Positions 1 to 12,585 are shown, numbered from the stretch's first letter. The stretch is 64,000 nucleotides of DNA from Trueperella bernardiae (GCF_001469025.1 NZ_LNIZ01000001.1:310001-374000); one strand, 5' to 3'. Translations and numbers: made by a program. Notes: a model not told the origin generated them from the sequence alone.

Positions 1-1625
1 TGCTCACCGGCGGCGAGGCGCTCGAGGACTATGCCGAGGGCCGGGCGAGCGCGGAGCTGACGGCCCTGCTCGAAGGCGCGCCGACCGTGGCCTACCGCAA
101 GGCGGACGGCGGGATCGAACAGATCGACGTCGATGAGGTGGCGGTGGGCGACGAGCTGGTGGTCCGCCCGCACGAGGCGGTGCCGGTGGACGCCGTGCTC
201 CTGTCGGAGTCGGCGCTGCTGGATGAGAGTCAGCTGACGGGCGAGTCCATGCCGGTCAGACGCCGCGCGGGTGACACGCTGCTCGCGGGCTCGATGAACG
301 ACGCAGACGCGATCGAGGTCCGGGCCCGAGCTGTCGCGGCCGATTCCCAGTACCAGCGCATCGTCTCGCTCGTTACCGAGGCGCGCGAGTCCAAGGCGCC
401 GTTCGTGCGGCTGGCCGACCGAGTGGCCCTTCCCTTCACCATCATCGCCTTCATCATCGCGGGGGCTGCGTGGGCGGCCACGGGCGACCCGATGCGTTTT
501 GCCCAGGTGCTCGTGGTGGCCACCCCGTGCCCGCTCATCATTGCGGCGCCGGTGGCCTTCATGGCCGGCATGTCACGCGCGGCCCGCGGCGGCATGATCA
601 TCAAGAACGCCGGCACGATCGAGCAGATTGCCAAGGTCTCCTCTGTCGCCTTCGACAAGACCGGCACACTGACCAAGGGTGAGCCGGAGATCACGAACGT
701 GGTGAGCGAGGATCCCGAACGCATGCTCCGCCTCGCCGCGAGCGCCGAGTTCTACTCCTCCCACCCGCTCGCGCAGGCGATCGTGGCGGCCGCGGATGAC
801 GTGGCCGAGCCCGAGCAGGCGCGCGACGTCCCCGCCCAGGGCGTCATTGCCCAGGTCGAGGGGCGCCAGGTCAAGGTGGGCAAGTACGGTTTCGTCATGG
901 ACACCGACGCGTCCGCGCCGGTCGAGGTCCGCCCCGGATTTACGGCGATCTTCGTCTCCGTCGACGGCGGCCTGGCCGGTCACGTCGAGCTGTCCGACCC
1001 GATCCGACCCGAGACTCCGGGCGCGCTCGAGGCGATCGGCGCCATGGGCGTGCAGCGCACGGTCATGCTGACCGGGGACGCGGAGGACACAGCCCGGCGC
1101 GTAGCGGGCGAGCTCGCCATCGACGACGTACGGGCCGGCCTCCTGCCCGAAGACAAGGTCCGCGCGGTGACCGAAATGGGCCCCAAGCCCGTGCTCATGG
1201 TGGGCGACGGCGTCAACGACGCCCCCGTGCTCGCGGCGGCGGACGTGGGCGTGGCGATGGGCGCGCGCGGATCGGCGGCCGCGGTGGAGAGCGCCGACGT
1301 CGTCATCATGCTCGACGACCTCTCGCGGCTCGCCCGCCTCCTCCTGGTTGGTAAGCGCACGATGCGGGTGGCCTGGCAGGCCATCGCGATTGGTGTGGCC
1401 TTCTCCGTGGTCCTCATGCTTATCGGCGCCACCGGTGTCATGCCCGCCTTCGTGGGCGCCTGGATGCAGGAGCTCGTGGACCTGGCCTGCATCCTGTGGG
1501 CACTGCTGGCCGCGCGCCCGTCGCGGGCGGAACGCAAGCTGGACGGGTGCGAGTCGGCGGGCGTCGTCGTCGAGAAAAAACGGGAGGCCGCTCACGGCGC
1601 CAGACGGCCCGCCCCGGTAGCATAG
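1..1625 (+). CDS. P1B-type heavy-metal-transporting ATPase (5' end outside window)
   Basis: The reading frame is already open at base 3 and encodes the typical P-ATPase stretch LTGGEALEDYAEGRA, so the true start lies upstream. Visible motifs are the actuator TGES loop, a transmembrane TPCPL ion-binding motif, the phosphorylation site DKTGTLT, the SSHPLA motif of heavy-metal pumps, and the hinge GDGVNDAP. Two hydrophobic helices close the protein. These define an integral membrane pump that uses ATP to move a metal ion. TPC replaces the CPC of copper pumps; that variant occurs in less studied P1B groups, so the metal (Ni, Co, Fe, Zn or Cd) is not predictable. No C-terminal hemerythrin domain is present. 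It ends about 90 bases before efp and looks like a separate transcription unit. Confidence 0.93.
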   Translation, partial: LTGGEALEDYAEGRASAELTALLEGAPTVAYRKADGGIEQIDVDEVAVGDELVVRPHEAVPVDAVLLSESALLDESQLTGESMPVRRRAGDTLLAGSMNDADAIEVRARAVAADSQYQRIVSLVTEARESKAPFVRLADRVALPFTIIAFIIAGAAWAATGDPMRFAQVLVVATPCPLIIAAPVAFMAGMSRAARGGMIIKNAGTIEQIAKVSSVAFDKTGTLTKGEPEITNVVSEDPERMLRLAASAEFYSSHPLAQAIVAAADDVAEPEQARDVPAQGVIAQVEGRQVKVGKYGFVMDTDASAPVEVRPGFTAIFVSVDGGLAGHVELSDPIRPETPGALEAIGAMGVQRTVMLTGDAEDTARRVAGELAIDDVRAGLLPEDKVRAVTEMGPKPVLMVGDGVNDAPVLAAADVGVAMGARGSAAAVESADVVIMLDDLSRLARLLLVGKRTMRVAWQAIAIGVAFSVVLMLIGATGVMPAFVGAWMQELVDLACILWALLAARPSRAERKLDGCESAGVVVEKKREAAHGARRPAPVA

Positions 1626-1714
1626 CGCGCAATGCCACACGATACGGGTGCGGAAATGCGGGGCATGCACGCTAAACTTGTGTCGAGATACGGCCAAACA
1701 AAGATTGGATAAAC

Positions 1715-2272
1715 GTGGCAACGACGAACGACCTCAAGAATGGCATGGTCCTGAAGATCGACAACCAGCTGTGGCAGGTGGTGGAGTTCCAGCACGTCAA
1801 GCCGGGCAAGGGCCCCGCCTTCGTGCGCACCAAGCTACGCAACGTCCTGTCGGGTAAGAATGTCGACAAGACGATGAACGCCGGGGTCAAGGTCGAAACG
1901 GCCACGGTTGACCGCCGCGACATGCAATACCTGTACAATGACGGCGAAGACTTCATCTTCATGGATCTCGAGACCTACGAGCAGCTGCCCGTGTCGGCGG
2001 CCGTGGTGGGGGACGCCAAGAACTACATGCTCGAGAACCAGAACGTCATCATCGCGATGCACGACGGCCAGGTCCTCTTCATCGAGCTGCCCTCCTCGGT
2101 GGTCCTCGAGATCACGTTCACCGAGCCGGGCCTGCAGGGCGACCGCTCGAACGCGGGCACCAAGCCGGCCACCCTCGAGACGGGCTACGAGATCCAGGTG
2201 CCGCTCTTCATCGAGCAGGGCACCAAGGTCAAGGTTGATACCCGCACCGGCGAGTACCTGAACCGCGCCTAA
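1715..2272 (+). CDS. efp: Translation elongation factor P
   Basis: EF-P binds between the ribosomal P and E sites and relieves stalling at proline runs. The 185-residue product has the usual length and three-domain arrangement: KOW-like N domain, then two OB folds. The tip loop reads [12 protein letters not shown] with Lys32 at the apex. This PGKGP form is the one that works unmodified in actinobacteria, and no modification gene (epmA, ymfI or earP) is nearby. The start is GTG, chosen because [10 protein letters not shown] is the conserved N terminus. Its TAA stop overlaps the ATG of nusB by one base, so the two are translationally coupled. Confidence 0.98.
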   Translation: MATTNDLKNGMVLKIDNQLWQVVEFQHVKPGKGPAFVRTKLRNVLSGKNVDKTMNAGVKVETATVDRRDMQYLYNDGEDFIFMDLETYEQLPVSAAVVGDAKNYMLENQNVIIAMHDGQVLFIELPSSVVLEITFTEPGLQGDRSNAGTKPATLETGYEIQVPLFIEQGTKVKVDTRTGEYLNRA

Positions 2273-2769
2273 TGGACAACAACTCTCGCCCCAATCCCAA
2301 GCGGAAGGGTAGGTCCCTTCAGCGGCAGATGGCACTCGACGTGCTGTTTGAGTCCGATCTTCGCGGCACGGACCTGCGCGCGCTCCTCGAGGAGCGCCGG
2401 GTCGTGTCCACCCACATGGTCCCCATCGGGGACTACGGGGTCACGATCGTCTCCACGTACGCCGATAACGCCGCCGACGTCGATTCGATGATCGAGGCGG
2501 CATCACCGAAGTGGTCGATCGAGCGCATGTCGATCGTGGATCGCTGTCTGCTCCGCGTGGGGGCCACCGAGCTCATGTTCTTAGGGGTGGACCTGCCCGT
2601 GGTGGCCTCCGAGGTCAAGTCTCTGGCCCGGGACATCTCCACGGATCGGGCGGTCCCGTTCCTCATGGGCGTGATCAATAGGATTGGCGAGATCCGCGCC
2701 GGTGAAACCGCCGGCTTGAATGACGACATCGAACAGTTGCCGGTCACGGGACATCATCCCGAACCGTAA
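2272..2769 (+). CDS. nusB: Transcription antitermination protein NusB
   Basis: NusB pairs with NusE (S10) on boxA RNA in rRNA antitermination. The 165-residue protein is all-alpha, starts with a basic segment (NPKRKGRSLQRQMALDVLFE), and carries the conserved C-terminal pattern VDRCLLRVGATEL...VASEVKSLARDIST. The start overlaps the efp stop (TAATG). Efp-nusB is a standard actinobacterial pair. A strong terminator follows 8 bases after the stop, so this operon ends here and carA is transcribed separately or by read-through. Confidence 0.96.
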   Translation: MDNNSRPNPKRKGRSLQRQMALDVLFESDLRGTDLRALLEERRVVSTHMVPIGDYGVTIVSTYADNAADVDSMIEAASPKWSIERMSIVDRCLLRVGATELMFLGVDLPVVASEVKSLARDISTDRAVPFLMGVINRIGEIRAGETAGLNDDIEQLPVTGHHPEP

Positions 2770-2777
2770 AGGCGTTA

Positions 2778-2809
2778 GGACGCCGGTCATGTGGCCGGCG
2801 TCCTTTTTT
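2778..2809 (+). terminator. Intrinsic terminator after nusB
   Basis: GGACGCCGG and GCCGGCGTCC form a GC-rich hairpin of about 9 base pairs with a short loop, followed directly by six T residues. It separates efp-nusB from the car genes, whose ribosome binding site starts only 7 bases further on. Confidence 0.85.
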
Positions 2810-2824
2810 ATGAATGGAGGATGC

Positions 2825-3213
2825 ATGAGCACGGCGAGGATCATCTTCGAAGATGGGACGGAGGCGCGCGGACTGGCCTACGGCGCGCGTGGGACGGTGA
2901 GCGGGCGCGTGGTCGTCTGTTCCTCGGCCACGGGCTACGAGCAGGCACTGCGTGACAGTGCGGGAGCGATCGTGCTGGTCACCACCCCGCACGTGGGCAA
3001 CACGGGCCTGACGGGGGAGGGGCCGCTCACGGCGGCCGGACTCATCGCGCGAGATCCCGTCCCGCGCTCGTCGTCCGCCTTCGCGGTGGCCGAGCTGGAG
3101 GAGCGGCTGCGCGCGGACGGCGTCGTCGGCATCCGTGAGGTCGACACCCGGGCCATCATGCGCCGCGTCCGCGGCGGCACCACCACGCTCACCATCGTTT
3201 CAGAGGAGAACTA

Positions 3214-3214
<1 letters not shown>
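2825..3214 (+). CDS. carA: Truncated carbamoyl-phosphate synthase small subunit: N-terminal domain only, glutaminase missing
   Basis: The 129-residue product matches the N-terminal structural domain of CarA: LEDG-like start ([10 protein letters not shown]), [16 protein letters not shown], and the end pattern [15 protein letters not shown]. Full CarA is about 360-400 residues, with a class I glutaminase domain carrying the catalytic Cys-His-Glu. Here the frame stops at the domain boundary and carB begins in the stop codon (TAATG), so there is no room for the glutaminase in any frame. A good Shine-Dalgarno (GGAGG, 4 bases before ATG 2825) and intact coding sequence argue for a living gene. Inference: it may still scaffold CarB, giving an ammonia-dependent synthase. 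Alternatives are a glutaminase partner encoded elsewhere, or an early decay product. Confidence 0.9.
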
Positions 3215-6480
<3,266 letters not shown>

Positions 6481-6593
6481 CGGACCCCACACGTGGCCGA
6501 CATGTCCGATTTCCAACATATGGGCGGATGCGTGACGCGCTGACCTGCGGGAACGCAATTGTTATGAAACAGCTATGAAAAATACTGGAAAAT

Positions 6594-6630
6594 CCGCCCA
6601 ATTTAGCGCCATGAACGCTATATTGGCGGT
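6594..6630 (+). promoter_or_regulatory. Imperfect palindrome in the mihF promoter region
   Basis: CCGCCCAATTTAGCG and CGCTATATTGGCGG are inverted copies with one mismatch and one extra C, separated by CCATGAA. The right arm contains TATATT (6619-6624), a plausible -10 element 29 bases upstream of the mihF start. The rest of the 173-base carB-mihF gap shows nothing else clear. The symmetry would suit a dimeric repressor or an RNA hairpin; the regulator is unknown. Confidence 0.45.
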
Positions 6631-6653
6631 AAACCAGCACACAGGGAGGCATC

Positions 6654-6965
6654 ATGGCGTTACCACATCTCACGGCGGAAGAGCGTCAGGCGGCTCTTGA
6701 GAAGGCGGCTGTTGCGCGCAAGAGGCGCGCGGAAATCAAGGCGCAGCTCAAGAGCGGTGAGCGGAAGCTGTCCGAGGTACTTGAGCTCGCCAAGGAGGAC
6801 GCCGTGCTTGCCAAGCTCAAGGTGACGTCCTTGCTGCAGTCGCTTCCTGGGGTGGGCCCGGCTAAGTGTGAGGCCGTGATGGAGGACGCGAAGATTTCGC
6901 CGTCACGCCGCCTGGGTGGCCTTGGCAAGCACCAGGCTCACCACCTGGTTGAACTCTTCGGCTAA
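6654..6965 (+). CDS. mihF: Actinobacterial integration host factor (mIHF/sIHF), nucleoid protein
   Basis: The 103-residue basic protein matches the mIHF family: HLTAEERQAALEKAAVARKRR (a long basic helix), LKSGERKLSEVLELA, then the helix-two-turns-helix SLPGVGPAKCEAVMED that binds the DNA minor groove. It bends and organises chromosomal DNA and is unrelated in sequence to proteobacterial IHF. A strong Shine-Dalgarno (AGGGAGG) precedes ATG 6654. It sits before gmk and rpoZ exactly as in Streptomyces and Mycobacterium. A hairpin terminator follows. Confidence 0.96.
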   Translation: MALPHLTAEERQAALEKAAVARKRRAEIKAQLKSGERKLSEVLELAKEDAVLAKLKVTSLLQSLPGVGPAKCEAVMEDAKISPSRRLGGLGKHQAHHLVELFG

Positions 6966-6976
6966 GCGCCGCATGA

Positions 6977-7011
6977 AGCGCCCCGGGCTACTTGGGCCGC
7001 CGGGGCGCTTT
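6977..7011 (+). terminator. Hairpin terminator after mihF
   Basis: AGCGCCCCGG and CCGGGGCGCT form a 10-base-pair stem with a 13-base loop. The T tract is short (TTTC), so termination may be partial, with read-through into gmk 17 bases later. Confidence 0.6.
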
Positions 7012-7027
7012 CTGGCACCATAGGTAT

Positions 7028-7579
7028 ATGCAGGCATTCGTTCTTACTGGTCCCACCGCTGTTGGAAAAGGCACCGTGATCGCCGAGCTGCGCAAGGAGA
7101 TGCCGGATCTGTGGTTTTCGATTTCGGCCACCACGCGCGCTCCGCGCCCTGGCGAGGTTGACGGCGTCAACTATTTCTTCGTTACTCACGAGGAGTTTGA
7201 CCGCCTCGTGGCCGAAGGGCAGATGCTCGAGTGGGCGGTGGTCCACGGGCTGAACAAGTACGGCACACCACGAGGGCCGGTCGATGAGGCACTCGCGCAG
7301 GGGCGCACGGTCCTCCTTGAGGTCGATCTGGCGGGCGCCCGGCAGATCCGTGAATCAATGCCGGAGGCCGCCCAGATTTTCCTGGCCCCGCCGTCGTGGG
7401 AGGAGCTCGAGGCGCGGCTGCGTGGCCGTGGCACGGAGAGCGCGGAGGAACAGCGTCGTCGGCTCGAGACGGCGAAGGTCGAGCTGGCCGCGGAGGGCGA
7501 GTTCGATGAGGTAGTCGTCAACATAACAGTGGCACAGGCCACCGAGGACATACTTAAGATTATGGCGGAAGGCCGCTAG
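7028..7579 (+). CDS. gmk: Guanylate kinase
   Basis: It phosphorylates GMP to GDP. The start at ATG 7028 gives [16 protein letters not shown], placing the P-loop at residues 8-15 as in the family. GMP-binding features follow: [20 protein letters not shown], and the lid region [20 protein letters not shown]. At 183 residues it is at the short end but complete. Upstream in-frame codons lie inside the mihF terminator and were rejected. No clear Shine-Dalgarno is visible. The stop codon overlaps a good -10 element for rpoZ. Confidence 0.96.
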   Translation: MQAFVLTGPTAVGKGTVIAELRKEMPDLWFSISATTRAPRPGEVDGVNYFFVTHEEFDRLVAEGQMLEWAVVHGLNKYGTPRGPVDEALAQGRTVLLEVDLAGARQIRESMPEAAQIFLAPPSWEELEARLRGRGTESAEEQRRRLETAKVELAAEGEFDEVVVNITVAQATEDILKIMAEGR

Positions 7580-7582
7580 AAT
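7554..7582 (+). promoter_or_regulatory. Predicted promoter of rpoZ
   Basis: TTAAGA (7554-7559) and TAGAAT (7577-7582) are spaced by 17 bases. The -10 overlaps the gmk stop codon. Transcription would start near 7589, giving a leader of about 40 bases ahead of rpoZ. Confidence 0.5.
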
Positions 7583-7630
7583 ATAAGGCCGATGCCTTGT
7601 TTCAAGGCGCCAATTCGTGGAGAGGCAAAC

Positions 7631-7897
7631 ATGTTCGGAACCACCCCCCATCCCGAGGGCATCACGTCGCCGGCGATTGACGACCTGCTGGAGAAGGTTG
7701 ATTCGAAGTACACGCTGGTGGTCTACAGCGCCGCGCGTGCTCGCCAGATCAACTCCTACCGTCAGGAGATGAAGTCGGGCGATCAGAACATCACCAACAT
7801 CGGCCCGCTCGTTCCCGCTCTTCCTGAAGACAAGCCGCTGTCGGTGGCGCTGCAGGAAATCGATCAGGATAAGCTCTCGCTGACCGTTGAGAACTAA
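7631..7897 (+). CDS. rpoZ: RNA polymerase omega subunit
   Basis: Omega assists assembly of the beta-prime subunit. The 88-residue protein has the family core ITSPAIDDLLEKVDSKYTLVVYSAARARQINSYR and a C terminus PLSVALQEIDQDKL. ATG 7631 is chosen because GGAGAG lies 6 bases upstream; the in-frame ATG at 7592 lacks a binding site and is close to the predicted transcription start. A perfect terminator follows the stop by 8 bases. Confidence 0.97.
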   Translation: MFGTTPHPEGITSPAIDDLLEKVDSKYTLVVYSAARARQINSYRQEMKSGDQNITNIGPLVPALPEDKPLSVALQEIDQDKLSLTVEN

Positions 7898-7905
7898 CGC
7901 CTCGG

Positions 7906-7931
7906 GAGCCTCCCTGCTGGGAGGCTCTTTT
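7906..7931 (+). terminator. Intrinsic terminator after rpoZ
   Basis: GAGCCTCCC, loop TGCT, GGGAGGCTC, then TTTT: a perfect 9-base-pair stem with a T tract. It lies between rpoZ and the likely start of coaBC. Confidence 0.88.
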
Positions 7932-7946
7932 GTATCCGCCCCGCGC

Positions 7947-9152
7947 GTGCTGATCGGGGTGTGCGGCGGCATTGCCGCGTACAAGGTCGCTGTTGTGGTG
8001 CGGCGCCTGCGGGAGGCCGGTGTCGACGTCGTCGTTGTGCCCACGCCCGCGTCCCTCGATTTCGTGGGGGTCACCACCTGGGAGGCCCTGTCTGGCAATC
8101 CGGTTCATGTCTATACACCCGAGGGTGCGGAGCGCGTGGTGCACGTGGCCACCGGCCAGCAGGCGGACCTGGTGCTCATCGCGCCCGGCACCGCGAACAC
8201 GATGGCGAAGATCGCGGCCGGCATCGCCGATAATCTGCTCAATGCCTCCGTGCTCGTAGCCACCTGCCCGGTGATGATCGCCCCGGCGATGCACACCGAG
8301 ATGTGGAACAACGCGGCCACCCAGGCGAACGTTAAGACGCTCGCCGAGCGCGGGGTGGAGTTCATCGGCCCGGCGTCCGGCCGCCTCACCGGCGCTGATT
8401 CGGGCGTGGGGCGCATGGTCGAGCCCGAGGAGATTGCGGGCGCCGTCCTCACACGCCTCGGCCTGAACGACTGTCGTGGCGCAGGCGAGCTGGAGGGCAC
8501 CTCGCTTGTCATTTCCGCTGGCGGGACCCGCGAGCCGATCGATCCGGTGCGCTTCATCGGCAACCACTCCACGGGCCGGATGGGAATCGAGCTGGCGAAC
8601 CAGGCCGCATGGCGCGGGGCCTCCGTGTCGCTGGTGGCCGCCAACATCGAGTCCGCGATGCTGGCGCAGGTCGATTCGCGCGTCGTCATCGTGCCCGTGA
8701 GCAGTGCGCTCGAGCTGTCCGAGGCGATGAAAGCCCGCGCGGATGCCGACGTCCTCATCATGGCCGCAGCCGTGGCTGATTATCGTGTCGCCGAACGTAG
8801 CGCGACCAAGATTAAGCACGGGGACTCACTCGAGCTGAGCCTCATTGCTAATCCCGATATTCTTGCGGGCCTTGTCCGCAACCGCCGCCCGAACCAGATC
8901 ATCGTAGGCTTTGCCGCGGAGACGGGTGACGACACCAACGATTACCTGGAGTTCGGCCGCCAAAAAGCGCGCAAGAAGGGCGCCGACCTCCTTGTCATCA
9001 ACCGTGTGGGAGAGCGCGCCGGTTTTGGCGACGTCGACACGGCCGTGACTATCGTTGACGCCAGCGGAGCAACCGTTGGCGAAGCTGCCGGCACCAAGCG
9101 AGAGGTGGCCGCAGCGATCATGTCCACCATCCCCTCAAGGAAGAATCTGTGA
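7947..9152 (+). CDS. coaBC: Bifunctional phosphopantothenoylcysteine decarboxylase / phosphopantothenate-cysteine ligase
   Basis: Two steps of coenzyme A synthesis. The N-terminal flavoprotein domain (about residues 1-180) shows [10 protein letters not shown] and the [10 protein letters not shown] active-site motif. The C-terminal CoaB domain shows [23 protein letters not shown] and [12 protein letters not shown] 7947 is chosen because it gives the usual short N terminus before GVCGG and lies after the rpoZ terminator. A TTG at 7887 is in frame but would put the terminator inside the gene. The start is therefore moderately certain. The stop overlaps the metK start (GTGA). Confidence 0.93.
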   Translation: MLIGVCGGIAAYKVAVVVRRLREAGVDVVVVPTPASLDFVGVTTWEALSGNPVHVYTPEGAERVVHVATGQQADLVLIAPGTANTMAKIAAGIADNLLNASVLVATCPVMIAPAMHTEMWNNAATQANVKTLAERGVEFIGPASGRLTGADSGVGRMVEPEEIAGAVLTRLGLNDCRGAGELEGTSLVISAGGTREPIDPVRFIGNHSTGRMGIELANQAAWRGASVSLVAANIESAMLAQVDSRVVIVPVSSALELSEAMKARADADVLIMAAAVADYRVAERSATKIKHGDSLELSLIANPDILAGLVRNRRPNQIIVGFAAETGDDTNDYLEFGRQKARKKGADLLVINRVGERAGFGDVDTAVTIVDASGATVGEAAGTKREVAAAIMSTIPSRKNL

Positions 9153-10333
9153 CGAAGCTCTTTTCATCTGAATCTGTGACCGAAGGCCACCCGGATAAGG
9201 TTTGCGACCGCATCTCTGACACCATCCTCGACGCCCTGCTTGCCAATGATCCCTCGGCGCGCGCGGCCGTGGAGACCGTGGTGACCACGGGACTGGTCGC
9301 GGTCGTTGGCGAGGTGACGACCAACGGTTACGTCGACATCCCGGCGCTCGTGCGCAACGCGATCCGCGACATCGGCTACACCTCCTCCGAGATTGGGTTT
9401 GACGCCGATTCGTGCGGCGTGCTCGTCTCCATTGACCAGCAGTCGGCGGACATCGCCGGCGGCGTGGATGCCTCGCTCGAGGCGCGCACGGACGCGGGCG
9501 CGGACCCGCTCGATCAGCAGGGCGCCGGCGACCAGGGCCTCATGTTCGGCTACGCAACGAATGAGACCGAGTCCTTCATGCCGCTGCCGATCCACCTGTC
9601 CCACCGCCTGGCCCAGCGCCTGACGGAGGTGCGCAAGCGCGGCATCGTGCCGGGCCTGCGCCCGGACGGCAAGACCCAGGTGACGGTCGATTACGACGGC
9701 GATCGCCCGGTTCGCGTCCGCACGGTGGTCGTCTCCACCCAGCATGATGCGGACGTGAGCCAGGAGTGGCTCTCGCGCGCGATCCAGGAGCACGTGGTGC
9801 TACCGGTGCTCGAGGCCGAGGCGGGCGTGGACACCTCCGAGGTGGAGGTGCTGGTTAACCCGTCGGGCCGCTTCGTTATCGGCGGCCCGCAGGGAGACGC
9901 GGGCGTGACGGGCCGCAAGATCATCGTTGACACCTATGGCGGCATGGCCCGCCACGGCGGTGGCGCTTTCTCGGGTAAGGACCCGTCGAAGGTGGATCGT
10001 TCGGCGGCCTACGCGGCGCGCTGGGTGGCGAAGAACGTGGTGGCGGCCGAGCTTGCCGACCGCTGCGAGGTGCAGATCGCCTACGCGATCGGCCGGGCCC
10101 GCCCGGTCTCGGTGCGCATCGATACGTTTGGCACAAACCACGTGGAGGAGAAGGCGATCGAGAAGGCGGTGTCGGCCGTGTTCGACCTGCGCCCGGCCGC
10201 GATCATTCGCGACCTCGATCTGCTGCGCCCGATCTATGCCGCCACCTCGGCCTACGGCCACTTCGGGCGAAACAACCCCGATTTCACGTGGGAGCGCACC
10301 GATCGTGTCGAGGAGCTGCGAGCAGCGATCTAA
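9149..10333 (+). CDS. metK: S-adenosylmethionine synthetase
   Basis: It forms SAM from methionine and ATP. Conserved signatures are all present: [13 protein letters not shown] at the N terminus, [15 protein letters not shown] near residue 128, and [19 protein letters not shown] near residue 269. The length of 394 residues is typical. The GTG start overlaps the coaBC stop by four bases, so translation is coupled. No SAM riboswitch is seen upstream. Confidence 0.98.
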   Translation: MTKLFSSESVTEGHPDKVCDRISDTILDALLANDPSARAAVETVVTTGLVAVVGEVTTNGYVDIPALVRNAIRDIGYTSSEIGFDADSCGVLVSIDQQSADIAGGVDASLEARTDAGADPLDQQGAGDQGLMFGYATNETESFMPLPIHLSHRLAQRLTEVRKRGIVPGLRPDGKTQVTVDYDGDRPVRVRTVVVSTQHDADVSQEWLSRAIQEHVVLPVLEAEAGVDTSEVEVLVNPSGRFVIGGPQGDAGVTGRKIIVDTYGGMARHGGGAFSGKDPSKVDRSAAYAARWVAKNVVAAELADRCEVQIAYAIGRARPVSVRIDTFGTNHVEEKAIEKAVSAVFDLRPAAIIRDLDLLRPIYAATSAYGHFGRNNPDFTWERTDRVEELRAAI

Positions 10334-10363
10334 ATTGTCGGAGGCTCATGATTCAATGAATTC

Positions 10364-12454
10364 ATGACGAACGACGAGCTGTTTGGCCTCCCAGATTTTG
10401 GGCATCAGGAAGAGTTGCTCTCCCTGAGCCCTGTGGCACGCCGCGTCGGCGGGGTGGATCGCCCCGTAGCGCGCGTGCTACTCGACATGCCCCAGCCGCA
10501 CATGGACCACCTCTTCGATTACGAGATCCCGGAGAAGATGGCGGCCGTGGAAGAAGGCGCTCGCGTGGTGGTCAATGTGGGCCAGCGCAAGGTGGACGGG
10601 TTCGTTGTCGGGCGTAGCGAGGTGACACAGGTGGCCTCGCTACGCCCGCTTGCCCGTGTGGTTTCCCCGATGCGGGTTCTCACCCCGGAGGTGCTCGAGC
10701 TCGCTCGGGCGGTCGCCGCCCGGCAGGCGGCACCGGTGGCGGACTGCCTGCGCCTGGCCATCCCGCAGCGCCACGCCCGTGCCGAACGGGAGTTTTTCGA
10801 CGACCCGCCGTCGTTCGGGGCACCGAAGGTGCTCGATGACGCGCCGTGGTCGGCCTACATCGGCGGGCCGGAGTTCGCCACCGAGGTGCGAGCCGGATCT
10901 CACCCCAGTGCGGCGGTGCAGATGCGGGCCCGGGATCGGGTCCACCACCTTCTGCCGTTCCTCTTGAGCGCCGTGCGGGAGGCGGGAGAGTCGGTGCTCA
11001 TCGTGGTGCCCACCCCCACGATTGCGCGCCAGCTTGCGGCGGATGTGGAGCGGTTGGTGGGGGAGACGCCCGCGCTCATGCTGTCTCAGGACGAGCACGC
11101 CACGCGATACCGCACGTTCCTGGCGGTGCTCACGGGCCGGGCCAGGATCGTGGTGGGCACGCGTGCGGCGGCGTGGGCGCCGCTGGAGAAGCTGGGCATG
11201 GTGGTGGTCGTGGACGATCACCACTCGGCGCTACGCGAAAGGCGCAGTCCCTACGTCCATGCCCGCGAGGTGCTGGCCCTTCGCGCCAAGCTCAGCGGTG
11301 CGTCCTTCGTGTCCTTCAACTTCGGCCCGTCCCCGGAGCTGGCCGCGATGGTGCAGCGAGGGCAGGTGAGGTGGATAACCCCGGCTCTGAGCGAACACCG
11401 GGGCGGGGTGCCGCAGATCATGGCGGCGCAGGATTTCCGCACCGAGGGAATTGACCTGGCCCGGATGCCTTCGTCGGTCTTCGCGGTCACGCGCGAGGGG
11501 CTGACGCGTGGGCCGGTGCTCTTCCTCGTGCCGGAGGCAGGTTACGTGCCGGTCACGGCGTGCAACAGGTGCCGGGAGCTTGCCACCTGCCCGGTGTGCG
11601 GGGGATGGCTGGCGATCAGTCATCCGGGCGCGCCCCTGCAGTGTTCGCGCTGCTCGCAGGTGGTGCGCCAGTTCCGGTGCGCCTCGTGCGGGGGCGGGCA
11701 GGTGCGCGCCGCGCGGATCGGATCGCAGCGCACGGCCCAAGAAGTCGGGCGGGCGTTCCGGGGCACCCCGGTCCACGTGGCGGGGGTTGGCCAGTCGGCC
11801 GGGCTTGACGGGTCGGCGCGCATCGTCGTCTCCACTCCCGGCGTGGTGCCGGACGTGGAGGGCGGGTATGCGGCCGCCGTCGTGCTTGACTCGGGCTACC
11901 TGTTACGCTCCAACCGCCTGGACGCGGAAGTCCATTTTCTGCGCATAATCGCCCACGCCGCCGCCCACACCCGGGCACGCAGTGAGGGCGGGAAGATGCT
12001 CGTGGTGGGGGACGTGCCCACGCCCCTGGTGGGAGCCCTTCACACGTGGGACATGGCGGGCTGGGCCGAGGGCGTGCTCAGTGAGCGCGGGCCGATCGCT
12101 CTGCCGCCCACGTCGTGCTGGGTGGAGGTGCGAGGGGATCACGCGGGTCTGCGTGACTTCCTCGGGCTGCTGCGTGCCGTGTCGGCGCAGGCGGAGGGCT
12201 CGCCTAGTTCCGGCGCGCCCAGGTCTGGTGGTGCGGACCTACCGGTGGATGCGCTGCTTGGCGGCGGCGCGCACGACGTCGTGCCCGGGATCGCGGTGCT
12301 TGGCCCGCAGGTGGCGGGCGATGGCCTGGTGGCCTACCTGCGCTTTCCCGAATCGGAACGCGCGGAGAAGACAGCGGCCGTGTATGCGGCCGTGCGGGAG
12401 GCCTCGGCGCGGCGGGTGGCGGGCGTGCGGGTGCGAGTGGACCCCGAACTGTAG
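10364..12454 (+). CDS. priA: Actinobacterial PriA-like primosomal protein N', apparently without helicase activity
   Basis: The N-terminal DNA-binding domain (VARVLLDMPQPHMDHLFDYEIPE...RVVVNVGQRKVDGFV) and a zinc-binding block (CNRC, CPVC, CSRC, CASC, roughly residues 398-444) identify PriA. The helicase signatures are gone: where Walker A (GxTGSGKT) should be, the sequence reads REAGESVLIVVPTPT, and the DEAH box is VVDDHHS. Loss of the ATPase motifs is known in actinobacterial PriA, so the protein probably acts as a replication-restart scaffold only. At 696 residues it is near full length. Its stop codon lies inside the first unit of a tandem repeat. Confidence 0.9.
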   Translation: MTNDELFGLPDFGHQEELLSLSPVARRVGGVDRPVARVLLDMPQPHMDHLFDYEIPEKMAAVEEGARVVVNVGQRKVDGFVVGRSEVTQVASLRPLARVVSPMRVLTPEVLELARAVAARQAAPVADCLRLAIPQRHARAEREFFDDPPSFGAPKVLDDAPWSAYIGGPEFATEVRAGSHPSAAVQMRARDRVHHLLPFLLSAVREAGESVLIVVPTPTIARQLAADVERLVGETPALMLSQDEHATRYRTFLAVLTGRARIVVGTRAAAWAPLEKLGMVVVVDDHHSALRERRSPYVHAREVLALRAKLSGASFVSFNFGPSPELAAMVQRGQVRWITPALSEHRGGVPQIMAAQDFRTEGIDLARMPSSVFAVTREGLTRGPVLFLVPEAGYVPVTACNRCRELATCPVCGGWLAISHPGAPLQCSRCSQVVRQFRCASCGGGQVRAARIGSQRTAQEVGRAFRGTPVHVAGVGQSAGLDGSARIVVSTPGVVPDVEGGYAAAVVLDSGYLLRSNRLDAEVHFLRIIAHAAAHTRARSEGGKMLVVGDVPTPLVGALHTWDMAGWAEGVLSERGPIALPPTSCWVEVRGDHAGLRDFLGLLRAVSAQAEGSPSSGAPRSGGADLPVDALLGGGAHDVVPGIAVLGPQVAGDGLVAYLRFPESERAEKTAAVYAAVREASARRVAGVRVRVDPEL

Positions 12455-12575
12455 GCCGGTGCTGGACAGGCGAGCCGGGGCGAACTGTGGAGGCGACGCC
12501 GAACAGGTGGGCCGGGGGCTGGACCGTGAGGGCAGGGCCGAACTGGCAGGGCAGCGCTGAACTGTGAGGGCACGG
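12444..12575. repeat. Seven degenerate tandem repeats of 18-20 bp between priA and fmt
   Basis: Units start at 12444, 12462, 12481, 12499, 12519, 12538 and 12557. The consensus is close to CYGAACTGTGRGGGCRSGG. The last unit (CTGAACTGTGAGGGCACGG) and the sixth (CCGAACTGGCAGGGCAGCG) are the most alike. The first unit contains the priA stop codon. The last ends 11 bases before the predicted fmt -10 element, so it covers the expected -35 position. This accounts for nearly all of the 143-base intergenic space. Confidence 0.75.
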
Positions 12576-12585
12576 CCAAAGCCCG

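Noticed and set aside
9020-9148. SAM riboswitch before metK
   Set aside because: metK starts inside the coaBC stop codon, leaving no leader, and no SAM aptamer motif was seen.
12444-12575. CRISPR array
   Set aside because: The units are contiguous and degenerate with no spacers, and no cas genes are nearby.
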